NCBI RefSeq assembly: GCF_901709675.1
Contig: NC_051103.1
Coordinates: forward strand, 235,501-299,500
DNA length: 64,000 nt
DNA from: Syngnathus acus
Taxonomy: Eukaryota; Chordata; Actinopteri; Syngnathiformes; Syngnathidae
Reading direction: 5' to 3'
The notes beneath the pieces were generated by a model. That model was not told where the DNA came from. It was given only the letters and a program-made list of their open reading frames with translations, and ran no database searches. Of this stretch, positions 28,026 through 37,934 are shown one piece after another (the first letter of the stretch is position 1; every line of letters begins with the position of its first letter). Both the position numbers and the translations under genes were made by a program.

Positions 28026-28920
28026 TGATTGATTGATTGAATATTTATTGATCCCCAGGGGTGGGGAAATTCAGGCCCCAGCAGTATCCATACCACAGAG
28101 TGGGTATACAAAACAGATGGCATGAGCGCAACTCAATAGGCTCTCATAAGGCTGCCACACAACGGCGCCACAAAGAAAGTCAGAAAGTGCACAAGATAAA
28201 AGCCATCAAAGCAAATCAAAGCTAAAAGACAAAGGAAAAAAAGTAACAGCGGCCAACCAGCACCCCTCAATACAAGAGAACACCCCAAAACACACAAAAT
28301 AGCCTCCACGGGGTCCATCGACAGCTGTAAGGGCAGTCCAGTTCAACGGCGCCCAATGGACTGTGGTCGTGAATCGGTGAAAACATCACAAAGCAGGCAA
28401 ACGTGTGAGCAGCGTCCCGGGCACCCAGTCGGGGCACGTGCAGATGGTCACCACGGGGCTAGCATGGCGAAAGTCGTTGCACGAGGGAGCGGACTCCCCA
28501 CAGGGTTTGCGGCTGCAAGGCCAAGGCGAGGGACCCGGTCATCACTGGCCGGATAAGCAGGAAGCCGTCGTAGAGTTACGCCGGTCTCGACCGACGATCC
28601 CGGTCCCAGGAAGAAAAAAAAATAATAATAGCCGATCCGAAGAGATACCGAGGTGCGGTAGAAGGCACCAGCATCGCCGAATGGACAAAAAGACAGAAAG
28701 AAAAAGGAGAAAAGAAGGAAATAAAGAGGAAAAGAGAGAACACTGCTGGGAGGCAGCCACTCACGGCGCCATACCAAGAAAGTACGTGTTGGAAATTGCA
28801 ATACGGTGGTGTTCAAATTTCTAAATAATACATTGGCTATACAGTTTCTACTTCGCGAATTTTCATTTTTTTGCGGTTGGTTCTGGAACGCATCTCCCAC
28901 GACAAAATGAGGGATCACTG
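28026..28920 (-). mobile_element. Retroposon fragment, unclassified
   Basis: It begins with an (ATTG)n tail at 28026-28041 followed by AATATTTATTGATCCCC, a typical 3' end of fish LINE/SINE elements on the minus strand. No conserved RT motif is readable in what follows. The end near 28890-28920 carries the 'gagggatcactg' phrase of another repeat. Confidence 0.5.
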
Positions 28921-29182
28921 TAACTACATATGAAGTGTCTTTCTGTGGAGTTGGGTCGACTTGCATGATTTGTCACATTACATTTTCCTAACTATAATGT
29001 GACAAAGCAATAATGGGCCAGTTTTAAGGGTGTATTAAGGGTATATCTTTCAATTTTAACTACCTTCAACACATTTGTGATGTGAGCAGGAATTTCTTCA
29101 ACGACTAAATGAAGGTGTTAATCACGGTCATCAGGTCACAATAAAATGTTTAGATTTTATGAATTTGTATCTATCTTTGTAG

Positions 29183-29254
29183 GTTGGGATGCCAACGTGG
29201 TATTGCTGACCCTAGAACAAAGAGCTTTCTCTACATTCTTAATCTTCTGCCAAG
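29183..29254 (+). CDS. trdmt1: TRDMT1 (DNMT2) exon after the 24.9-kb intron
   Basis: In the required phase (one base completing Arg) the exon encodes LGCQRGIADPRTKSFLYIL and ends in a Leu-Pro-Arg, matching the vertebrate DNMT2 segment after the PPC motif. The acceptor is ATCTTTGTAG and the donor is AAG|GTATTT at 29255. One departure is striking: the strongly conserved Gly-Arg-Gln-Gly-Asp stretch reads Gly-Cys-Gln-Arg-Gly here, while the rest is conserved. The exon proves that the Polinton and its neighbours are intronic. Confidence 0.85.
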
Positions 29255-29544
29255 GTATTTGTTCCTCTGTTTTTTTGTACTTACATGTATTGTCAGTACA
29301 GGTAGTGTGCAGTAGTCTATGAAAAAGGAAAACTATCGGCAGTGTGTAGAAATATGCCATATTACTAAAATTACACATTTGCAATACTTTTTGGCGGGGG
29401 CAGGGTTAAGTACTGTTTGAACTGCTTAGTTGTTAAAATGATATTGCTCAGTTGTTTAAATATTGCTGAGTTTTCTTGACTTCTGCTTATCACAAGTTAT
29501 CGTGTCGATGTGTCTTTATTGTATGTGTATGTCACCGTGGAAAG

Positions 29545-29610
29545 GCTGAGTCAGCTTCCCCGCTTTATCCTGCTCGAGAATGTCAAAGGTTTTGAGAGCT
29601 CCTCAGTCAG
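29545..29610 (+). CDS. trdmt1: TRDMT1 (DNMT2) exon with ENV motif
   Basis: The exon encodes LSQLPRFILLENVKGFESSS followed by Val-Arg. It contains the ENV motif (VI), whose Glu contacts the target cytosine. The acceptor GGAAAG precedes 29545 and the donor AG|GTAATA follows 29610. The phase fits the previous exon (2 then 1) and the exon leaves with two bases. I searched the remaining 34 kb by eye and found no following exon, so it is probably beyond the window. Confidence 0.9.
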
Positions 29611-29778
29611 GTAATATTTTCATATTCTTATCAGGGATGAACCTCAAAACTGATTATTGATCTACTGTATCTGTCTATTCCTTGGGGTGGCCTTGGATAA
29701 GCGTCCAGTGACCGCTGTTCGATTCCCTTCCCTATATATACGCCCTAAATGAGAAATAAATGAGAATAACTATATACA

Positions 29779-30152
29779 CACAGGGTCCTAGGTTTATGAC
29801 GTTGATCCATTCCTACGCGACGACGTAAACTGAATTTCGATGTAAGTCGGAACAGTAATAAATTTAAACAGTACAGCAACAAGATACATTCCTTACCTTT
29901 ATTCCTGTGGTTGGCTTGCACACCAGAAGGGGCATTGCACGAGAGAGATGACGTAACAGACCAAAATGGTGTATACCATGTGAGTGGGCAACGCCGTCTT
30001 CCTCGGTCTACAGCCTCTCTCGTGGATTATTCTTCCGCCGCGGGCGTTAGGAATCTTACGACGCTAGGTCGAAAAAAGGCTTTAAATATACGAGATGTGT
30101 GTTGTAAAAACGAAACACTGTAACTCGAGACCGTCGTAATCTGAGGACCCCC
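29779..30152. mobile_element. Short MITE
   Basis: The left end reads CACAGGGTCCTAGGTTTATG and the right end is roughly its reverse complement (GTCGTAATCTGAGGACCCCC), flanked by TATA-like text. It contains a GC-rich middle and no gene. Confidence 0.55.
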
Positions 30153-30249
30153 TGTATATGGATATACAGTGCTGGCCAAAGGCATATGTACCTGCAATTC
30201 TGTCAAATAATGCTCAATATCTTCCAGAAAATTATTGGAATTACAAATG

Positions 30250-30385
30250 ATTTGGTGATTTGGCTGGAGGGGCAGGCAGCATCAAGAAGAGGGATGCCTC
30301 CCACCTGGACAAACTGGTGTGGAAGGCGGGTTCTGTTGTGGGCGCAGAGCTCCCTGATCCGATGTCTGTGTGTTCCAATTTATTT
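30250..30385 (+). pseudogene. Rex1/Babar-like LINE RT scrap
   Basis: The translation contains KKRDASHLDKLVWKAGSVVG, the segment after the RT domain of Rex1-like fish LINEs; the minus-strand LINE at 45658-46674 has the equivalent LDKVVKKAGSVLG. It is followed by a different retroposon tail (30385-30450). Confidence 0.6.
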
Positions 30386-30489
30386 ATTAGAATTGACCCC
30401 TTGGGGTGTATCACCTCTTTTTCGAGAGGGTCCCAAATAAAAATAAAAAACAGGAAAAGTGGAAGAAGTAAACAGATAAATAACAAATG

Positions 30490-31285
30490 AATAGGAGGAG
30501 TATTCTAAACATTAGACATTGCAGCATAAGCATTTTGGATATAGTGAACTATTACAGGCAGTTACATTGAATGCATATCATTTTATGAGGTAAAGTAGTT
30601 GTACTATACATACAGAATTATAAGATTACAGACTCAGAAATGGGCAACAGATGATTCATCTTATGAGGAGATGGTGAAATAAGGTGGAGCCTCAATAACC
30701 CTCGAACAGTCAGGTGTTTCAGGTCATACATGAGTATTCAATCTTAAAATGAGATGACAGTGCACACTTGAATAGAGTAAGAGTAGGGAGAGATCTGATG
30801 TTGGCAGGTAATTATTCCAATCAGCAGGAGCTATGAACTTAAAGGCCTTTGCCTTGTTAATTGGAGGGGAAAGTATGTCTAACTTGGTGGGTTTATGTAA
30901 AACGGAAGAGATAGTGTTTCAAATATGGGCTAGGGGTAACCAAAGTTTAAACTTCTATATATAAGAATTCAAGCCAGTGCATACTTTTTCTCAAATCAAG
31001 GGAAGGGAGATTGAGGTTTTGATACAATACACAGTGGTGTGTATGTAAATCACAGCTGAGAGCAAATCTACAAATTCTCGTGTAAGCAGTGTTTAATGGG
31101 GCTAGAACAGATTTTGGAGCATTATGATAGACAACGTCACAATAGTCAAGTAAGAAAAATAGCAGTTGGGTAGCAAATGTTTTCCTAACTTTTAAGGTTT
31201 AACAGTGCCAGGAGTGGTAAAGAGTACTGAGACCAAAGTTTACTTTATGAAGTATATGGTCAATGTGCGAGTTGAATGAAAGGTC
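30490..31285. other. AT-rich repeat debris, probable LINE 3' part
   Basis: No ORF of value. The text around 31100-31270 (AGCATTATGATAGACAACG) resembles the minus-strand C-terminal region of a LINE but I cannot confirm a frame. Confidence 0.35.
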
Positions 31286-31292
31286 AAACCAT

Positions 31293-32340
31293 CAGGGGTC
31301 GGCAACCCACGGCTCCAGAGCCGCATGCGGCTTTTTAGCACTCCCCTAGCGGCTCCCTGGAGCTTTTCCAAAAATGCGTGAAAATATAAAAAGATGTTGT
31401 TTTGTTGTTATTTTTTAAATATGGTTTTTAGATGGTAATCATGACACAAACATTCTTATGCTTTAAAAATGTATGTACCGTATTTTCCGCACTATTAGTT
31501 GCACTTAAAAACTTAAAATTTACTCAAAAAGCAGTGTGCCTTATAAGGAAGAGCGCCTTATATATGGATCAATTGATGGATTTGTTGATCCATACTGGTT
31601 GTACACAGCGCTCTGCCAAAATGTTTCAGTACGTTTGAGTACGACTAGTAAATTACAAGGTCGCGTCGCTTCCCAGCATTACGGCAACCGTGGTCAGGGG
31701 GCGTCACTGAATAGCTGTTGTACCCGCGTGGCTATTTAATTTCAAAATAGGCTGTTCCGTTAATGTTTTCGAGTACGTTTATGGATCAATATCCAACGGA
31801 ATCATAAATAAGCAACACCAATGTGTTAAATCAGTCTTTAGTCGATTCCGATCACTTTTATGGGAGAGAGTTTGAGAAACGTGATTGTTTACAGGGAGCT
31901 GCCATGACATTTTGCTGAGGCTCAAGGGAGTCTGCGTCTCTGCGAGCTGATGGTCATGGGAGTTTACGGGTGGCTAATACTATAATGATAGCTGCTATAC
32001 GCATGAGGCTATTTCATTTCAAAATAGGCTGCTCCATTAATGTTTCGAGTAAATTGACGGATCGATATGGAAGGGAAACATAAGTAAGCAGTACCAATGT
32101 GTTAGATCGAACTTAAGTCGGTTCCGATCACTTTTATAGGAGATAGTTTGAGAAACGCGATTGTTTATTGAGGGCTCATTGGTTATTGGCTAGTGGATGC
32201 ATACTGCAACCCTAGTCAACCTCAGTTTGTTGCATTATAGCTTTTATTTTATTTCCCTTTTAATCCATTGCGCCTTATGGAGCGAAAAATACGGTAGTTG
32301 TAAATATATTAAAAATACAAAATCTCAGAATGGCGCCAAA
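31293..32340. mobile_element. hAT-like end with a nested TA-target MITE
   Basis: It begins CAGGGGTCGGCAACCCACGG, a standard hAT-type terminus; the other end is not clear. At 31478-32294 a second element is nested, with ends CCGTATTTTCCGCACTA and the reverse complement of GGAGCGAAAAATACGG, flanked by TA. The nested element holds two ~185-bp direct repeats (31717-31900 and 31985-32170). Confidence 0.7.
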
Positions 32341-32481
32341 TAGTAAAATTGCTTCATAGCCTGTGAGAAAGCACAGGCGAGTTGAAAACAAACAGGTGTG
32401 TGAGTGATGGGCCATGGATTCAAAAGGCAAAAAGAGAGAGATTGCTGATGAGAACAGAGGGTTTAAGAATGGACTGAACTA

Positions 32482-32735
32482 CAGTAATACCTCGCTACAT
32501 CACGGTTTGTTTATCCCGGCTTCAGTACATCGCAGATTTCTTTCCAAATTAAAAAAAAATCAAAAATTCACAAATTCAAAATAAACCTAAATTGAGGAAT
32601 TATGGCACGAAACTTGCCCACACGCCACTAGAATTTTGCACACAATTGCAGTACGTACACTTGTACCTTTTTATAAAAAAAAAAGTTGTTATAATAAGAG
32701 TTCTAAAAACATATTTAAAGTATTGTACCTTGTTA
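32482..32735. repeat. Terminus of a common fish repeat
   Basis: CAGTAATACCTCGCTACATC at 32483 matches the left end seen at 34460 and, inverted, the right end at 37283-37302 (GATAAACGAGGGATTACTG). The interval 32482-37302 may be one such element expanded by nested insertions. Confidence 0.5.
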
Positions 32736-32737
32736 TA

Positions 32738-34575
32738 CCGTAATTTTCTGACTAAAAGTCGCTCCGGAATATAGGTCGCATTAGCCATAAAATGCACAAT
32801 AACGTGAAAAGAAACATATATAAGTCGCTCCGGAGTAGAAGTCGCATTTTGGGGGGAAATTTATTTGACAAAATCCAACACCAAGAACAGACATGAACGA
32901 GCAACAACAGGCTAAACGATAGGTATGCTAACGTGACATAAACACAAACAAAGAGCTGAGAACGGGCCTGACGTAACATTCAGAGTTATTAAAAAAAAAC
33001 TATTACATAAATAACACGTTTATAAAACCATCTGTGTCACTTCAATTCATTAAATCCATCGATCGTCGTTTGTCAACAATGGGTGCGCGCCGCTGACGGC
33101 GCTTGCACTTCAAAATATTCCACAAGCCCATATAACGATAGATAAATTAGATATCAAATAACTATTATATAAGCAATAATATTATCAAACCATCTGTGTC
33201 ACTCTAAATCATTAAATCCATAGATCAAATTCCACGTCTTTTGTCAACAAGCCCTGACGTCAGCCTCGTCGTTATTCCACAGATCTAGTATCTAATTAGA
33301 TTGTAGCGTTAACAAAGTACAAGGAAAGACGTGGGTTTGGTAAACGGCTCTTTATTTAAAAAAACAAACTTCCAGGCGTGTGGCGGCGTGGACTTCCAGC
33401 CAAGGAGGTGGAAGAGAGATCCATAGAATAGGACCGGGCGTGCGTCAAAGCCATGACCGAGCCCCATCCACCGTCCCCGGACAGCCACCCAGCCGAGCGC
33501 CGGCCCTCGACTTCCATCCACGGAGGTGAAAGAGAGCTCCGTAGAGTAGGACCGGGCGTGCGTAAAAGCCATGACCTAGCCCAGGGGTGGGCAAACTACG
33601 GCCCGCGGGCCACATCCGGCCCACGGGACCGTTTAATCCGGCCCGCCAACCCTGAATTAATTGTATTATTAAACTTTTTTTTTTGTCATTTTGCCTGCAA
33701 TGACTGCGTTTCCCCAATAGATGGGGAACCGCTCGCCTGCGCATTTACTACCGGAAGCCGTGTCAGAAAGCTCGGTGCACACTCACAAGTGCGTGTACGT
33801 ACGTACTCAGTAGTACGGACATGGCGCACTCGCGCTCTATTTGTATCAGTCCCGAATTTAGAGCGTGTGCTGTGACGACAGCATTCTTGTAATTCGCTCG
33901 CTGAGCTTTCAGATACAGTTTTACGCTAAAGCCACCCACAAACCTTCCCCTGGAATCCTTCCATTAAAATGAGTGGCCCGAAGAAAAGAAGTGAATGCCG
34001 AATGTTAAAAGAGTGGCCAATTTGGCTCGACGTACGCGACGTGACGTTCAGCCACATCAACCCGTCACAGATCGAGGTAAACGGATCTCTCCTAAGAATT
34101 GCCACAACAAATTTTACTCCAGACTATGATGCACTAGCAAAAAAGGGAGACCAACAACACTGTTCCCACTGAAAATGAAGGGGAGGCTCTCAAGTTTGTT
34201 GTAAAAAAAAGCATTTTGAATATGATTTGTACACATAGCAGGGATTGAAACTAGCGACCATTCTCAAACCTTCTGTGTCACTCCAAATCCTTAAATCCTT
34301 CAAACTCTTCGTCCTCCGTGTCACTTAGAAACAAAGCTGCTAATGATGCCGGTAGTACGTGGGGCCCTTCGTCATCCCGTGATCAATCTCTGTCCTTTTT
34401 GTAAACAACCGCCGCGCCACGCCGCGGCGCGCTGCTGACGTCACTTGAAATTCAAATCACAGTAATCCCTTGCTACATCGCGGTTTCACTTTTTTTTTTT
34501 TTGTTGAAAATTTTTGAAAAAAAACACATAAGTCGCTCCTTATTATAAGTCGCCCCCCCACCCAAACTATGAAAA
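32738..34575. mobile_element. Non-autonomous TA-target repeat, copy B
   Basis: It starts CCGTAATTTTCTGACTAAAA after TA and follows copy A and C. It contains two minisatellite units (33395-33575) and a hAT-like insertion (33582-34257). The right end stops near 34575, shortly before the THAP-type element, so it is truncated. At 33023-33045 it preserves the uninterrupted version of the Polinton target site (GTGTCACTTCAATTCATTAA). Confidence 0.75.
33582..34257 (+). mobile_element. hAT-like remnant (GTF2IRD2/ZBED-like start)
   Basis: It opens CAGGGGTGGGCAAACTACGG and is inserted in copy B. The + strand at 33969-34040 encodes MSGPKKRSECRMLKEWPIWL, which looks like a decayed N-terminus of a domesticable hAT transposase. 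The right inverted end is not evident. A related fragment is at 63486. Confidence 0.55.
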
Positions 34576-35258
34576 TGTTTTTTACAATATGCACTGACGT
34601 CACAGATCAGGGCGGCCATTATTGTTTGGGTGGCAAAAAGCCTCGTCCGCTGCCACTAGACTCGTGAGGATGGTGGCCTGGGTGGGTGTCGTGAGTGATT
34701 ATTTCGTCCAGTTGGACCAAGAAAGCCGCAAGTGATACATTGAAAAGTTGAAAAAATATAACATTTGTGTTGATCCGCTGTGGAAACCTAGTAAGAAGGC
34801 CACCAGCTCAAGCGTAGCAGGAGCTGGGACAGCAAGCGTTTGGTCCTCTGATAAGGCGACTTTTCCGCCAGTAACATATCCAGACATTTACAACTATTTG
34901 ATAGATTGTTCAAGTCCATATACCAAGGAAGACCTCAGAGCCTACAAGAGTTTGCAACGATATCGCTACCTGACTGCTGGTTATGTCCGTTCCGTTGAGT
35001 CACAGCCAGTGGAGCGAAACGGAGAAGATGCCAGCCATGGCAGTACATAATATAGTAATAATATATTATAATTGTAGATATGTGAACAATTTAATTATTA
35101 GAAACTAGCAATTGGATAAACATACTGTAATGAAGCTGTGTAATTATGCATTCCTTAGGTCATGGCCGAGTAGCAGCAAGAAAAAGGGAATATCCGAGCA
35201 ATAATAATAAACTTTATTACGGGCTCTTTGCCCACAGGGTAAAAAACAAACATCACAT

Positions 35259-35326
35259 ACACTACCGTTCAAAAGTTTGGGGTCACAAAATTGTTTGGGT
35301 GACCCCAAACTTTTGAACGGTAGTGT
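35259..35326. repeat. Perfect palindrome, copy 1
   Basis: It has 28-bp arms starting ACACTACCGTTCAAAAGTTT with a 12-bp loop. The text is the terminus of a widespread Tc1-type MITE. Confidence 0.9.
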
Positions 35327-35492
35327 AAATATTATTATAATAAAATATTATGAATTAAATATTATAAATTATATCTTATATTTGTATAAGATTATATATA
35401 ATCTATGAATATAAGTATACATATATATTATAAGATTTTTTACACAGAAGATTATATATATAATCTATAAATAATTATCTAAATAAATATAT

Positions 35493-35560
35493 ACACTACC
35501 GTTCAAAAGTTTGGGGTCACCCAAACAATTTTGTGACCCCAAACTTTTGAACGGTAGTGT
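35493..35560. repeat. Perfect palindrome, copy 2 (inverted)
   Basis: It has the same arms as the copy at 35259, but the loop is reverse-complemented, so the two 68-bp hairpins are in opposite orientation around 166 bp of AT-rich DNA. Confidence 0.9.
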
Positions 35561-36207
35561 ATATTAAAATAAATAAAAAGTACATTTCAAATGTTATGAG
35601 AGGCACTCATGCCAGCGTCCTCTGATGGTGGATGTGTACCTTATAACACTACATCCAGTATGTCTCACAGATGAATGTTGACGTCAATAAAACAAAATTA
35701 CGTACTTCCCACAAAGTGATCTGAGCAGATGTAAGAATGGATAGTTGGCTTCCAAAGCTTGGAGCTGTTGCGGCCATGTTCCGCCTTATGAAGCGCCACC
35801 ACCGAGCTATCCTTTCTGGTCTGGTCCGCAGGGATCCGATACAGCTTCTTGGTATCGCCTTTTTGGAAGCGATAGGCACGTCCTATGGCACAACAACTCT
35901 TCACCATGGTCAAAGTTGCACCGTAACAACTCTGCCACGATCTGCCACCGATAAAATGCTAAAAAAAATGCCCCAGTACATGTATCGCTAAAGCTCAATT
36001 CAGCCTTGGCCCTATTAGCGTCCGCCGCTTTTTGCCACCCAAACAAACCGTCAGCCGGTCTGTGACGTCACGTGCATATCCCCTATAATAAGAATTCTAA
36101 AAACATATTTACAGTATGTACACTTGTACCTTGTTATAAGAAAGTTGTTATAATAATAAGAGTTCTAAAATCATATTTACAGCATGTACGTATATATTTC
36201 AGCTACA

Positions 36208-36252
36208 TCCACACACACACGCACGCACGCACGCATGCACACACACACACAT
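36208..36252. repeat. (CA)n/(GCAC)n microsatellite
   Basis: A run of CA with interspersed GCAC units. Confidence 0.9.
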
Positions 36253-36299
36253 CATATTTATATTTAGATTATTTATACGTTATTTCCTGTCATCTATAC

Positions 36300-37099
36300 C
36301 AGGGGTCTCCAACCCATGGACCGGTACCGGGCCGTGGATCATTTGGTACCGGGCCGCCAAGCCGCACAGAAAAAAAAAAATAATTTTTATCGACGATCAA
36401 ATACAGGTCAAGACGCTCACCTCGGTCATGTTTCCCCAGTCGAGCCCGCAAAGCTAGCAAAAGTGAGTAAAAATTTATTTTGAAAAATATAAAAAAATTG
36501 GCGATTGTTTCCCAATTACATGTGACATGTCACCTCAGTCGAGCCCGCGAAACAAGCAAATATGAGCAAGAAACAGAGATGTTTGGAAAGCTTCTTCGGA
36601 AAGGGAAAAAACCCCAATGAGGAGACGAAAGAAGAAGAGGTTCTAAGAATCGGAAAGCTGCGTTTAAAAGAAAATTTCTGGAGTCCTACTTAAAATATGG
36701 ATTTATCGCCACACGTGATCAAGCCCACTCTGCATAATATGTGGCGACAGGCTAGCTAACGAGGCAATGAAGCCTTCAAAACTGCTTCGGCATATGGAGA
36801 CCAAGCATCCTGCATTAAAAGACAAACCTTAACCACTTCGGGTGTCATTTTCTTCGATTACGCCTAGATGATAAGGCTCAGTGCTCCCACTAATTCAACG
36901 TAATAGTGAGTTTTATTTTTATGTCGTTTATACTTGTTTTTATGCCAGTCGTATCATTTTAGTTCATCGTATTTATATATTTATTATAAATGTATTATTT
37001 ATTTACATAAATGTATTATTTATTTATATAAAGGCCGGTTCGCAAAAATATTTCTGACACGTAACCGGTCCGTGGCGCAAAAAAGGTTGGGGACCACTG
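36300..37099 (+). mobile_element. hAT element with BED finger remnant (ZBED5-like)
   Basis: Ends CAGGGGTCTCCAACCCATGG and the reverse complement of AAAAGGTTGGGGACCACTG; target duplication ATCTATAC / ATTTATAC (36292-36299 and 37100-37107, 7 of 8). The + strand at 36561-36835 still encodes the transposase start (MSKKQRCLESFFGKGK) and a BED-like finger with CIICGDRLANEAMKPS and HMETKHP. The catalytic domain is deleted. A second copy is at 56686. Confidence 0.85.
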
Positions 37100-37315
37100 A
37101 TTTATACTACGTATTAATATAGTATTTACATGTATTTAATGTTCTAATGATAACATATGCACATATATGGTTTAATATACACTTATTGATACACAAAAAA
37201 ATTATATATGTTAAAAATGAGAGGGTGACACTACTTCGTGGATTTTCGCATATCGCGGGTAGTCTTGGAACCAATTATCCGCGATAAACGAGGGATTACT
37301 GTATTTGGTTTCATT

Positions 37316-37594
37316 GCCAATGCTGAAGGATTGCCTGCATGTTTGATTTGCAATGAGAAGTTGTCAAATAAAAAGAAGAGCAATTTGGAGCGACAGTTTC
37401 AGCTAAAGCATGTTAAATTTTCTGCCGATCACCCTGTTGGAACTGAGAGGAAATGTGCTGGTGGAGATATTTGAGGACCGAAAAAACAGTTTCAAGAAGT
37501 GGATTGCATCTCCAAACTACTACTGCTGCAAGTTTTGTTGCAGCCCGGGAGATAATAAAACACGGAAAACCAATCACCAATGGCGAGTCCATAA
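37316..37594 (+). pseudogene. hAT/GTF2IRD2-like transposase fragment
   Basis: The translation contains CLICNEKLSNKKKSNLERQF, a BED-like motif of hAT transposases related to GTF2IRD2 and ZBED proteins. It is interrupted by a SINE-like insertion at about 37595-37850 and may resume at 37855-37930. Confidence 0.6.
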
Positions 37595-37850
37595 AGTACC
37601 CGGCCGGGTCATACCAAAGACTATAAAAATGGACCCATATCCTCCCTGCTTGGCACTCAGCATTAAAGGTTGGAATTGGGGGGTTAGATCACCAAATGAT
37701 TCCCGAGCGTGGCACCGCTGCTGCTCACTGCTCCCCTTTCCCCCAGGGGATGGATCAAAATCACATGGGGATGGGTTAAATGCAGAGGACAAATTTCACC
37801 ACACCCAGATGTGTGTGTGATGATCATTGGGACTTTAACTTTAACTTATA
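37595..37850 (+). mobile_element. SINE copy, 5' truncated
   Basis: It matches 52557-52815 (ATTGGGGGGTTAGATCACCA and the (TTTAACTT)n tail) but lacks the tRNA-derived head. Confidence 0.75.
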
Positions 37851-37934
37851 AAGGATTCATTCATTAAAATATCAGTGCCTGTTTTCGGACTTCAAAAACA
37901 AAACCGAAATCATTCAGAAAATTAAAGACATGCC

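Larger units (their letters stand above)
34587..36079. mobile_element. DNA-transposon remnant with THAP-like exon
   Basis: The inverted ends share ATATGCAC-TGACGTCACAG and, further in, GTTTGGGTGGCAAAAAGC. On the + strand 34748-35045 encodes a segment with VTYPDIYNYLIDCSSPYTKE, known from fish multi-domain transposon proteins. On the minus strand 35905-35698 encodes a THAP-like zinc finger (FYRIPAD-type KLYRIPADQ, then YICSDHFVG) in which the second Cys of the C2CH set reads Arg. Two 68-bp palindromes are nested at 35259 and 35493. It is not functional. Confidence 0.65.

Noticed and set aside
28405-28966. ORFs of 139 and 172 aa on both strands
   Set aside because: Biased composition (Glu/Lys and Phe/Ser/Leu mirror images), no domain, inside a retroposon-like region.
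35259-35560. Transcription terminators or CRISPR-like repeats
   Set aside because: The hairpins are known transposon-end sequence in a eukaryotic genome; there are no spacers or neighbouring genes.
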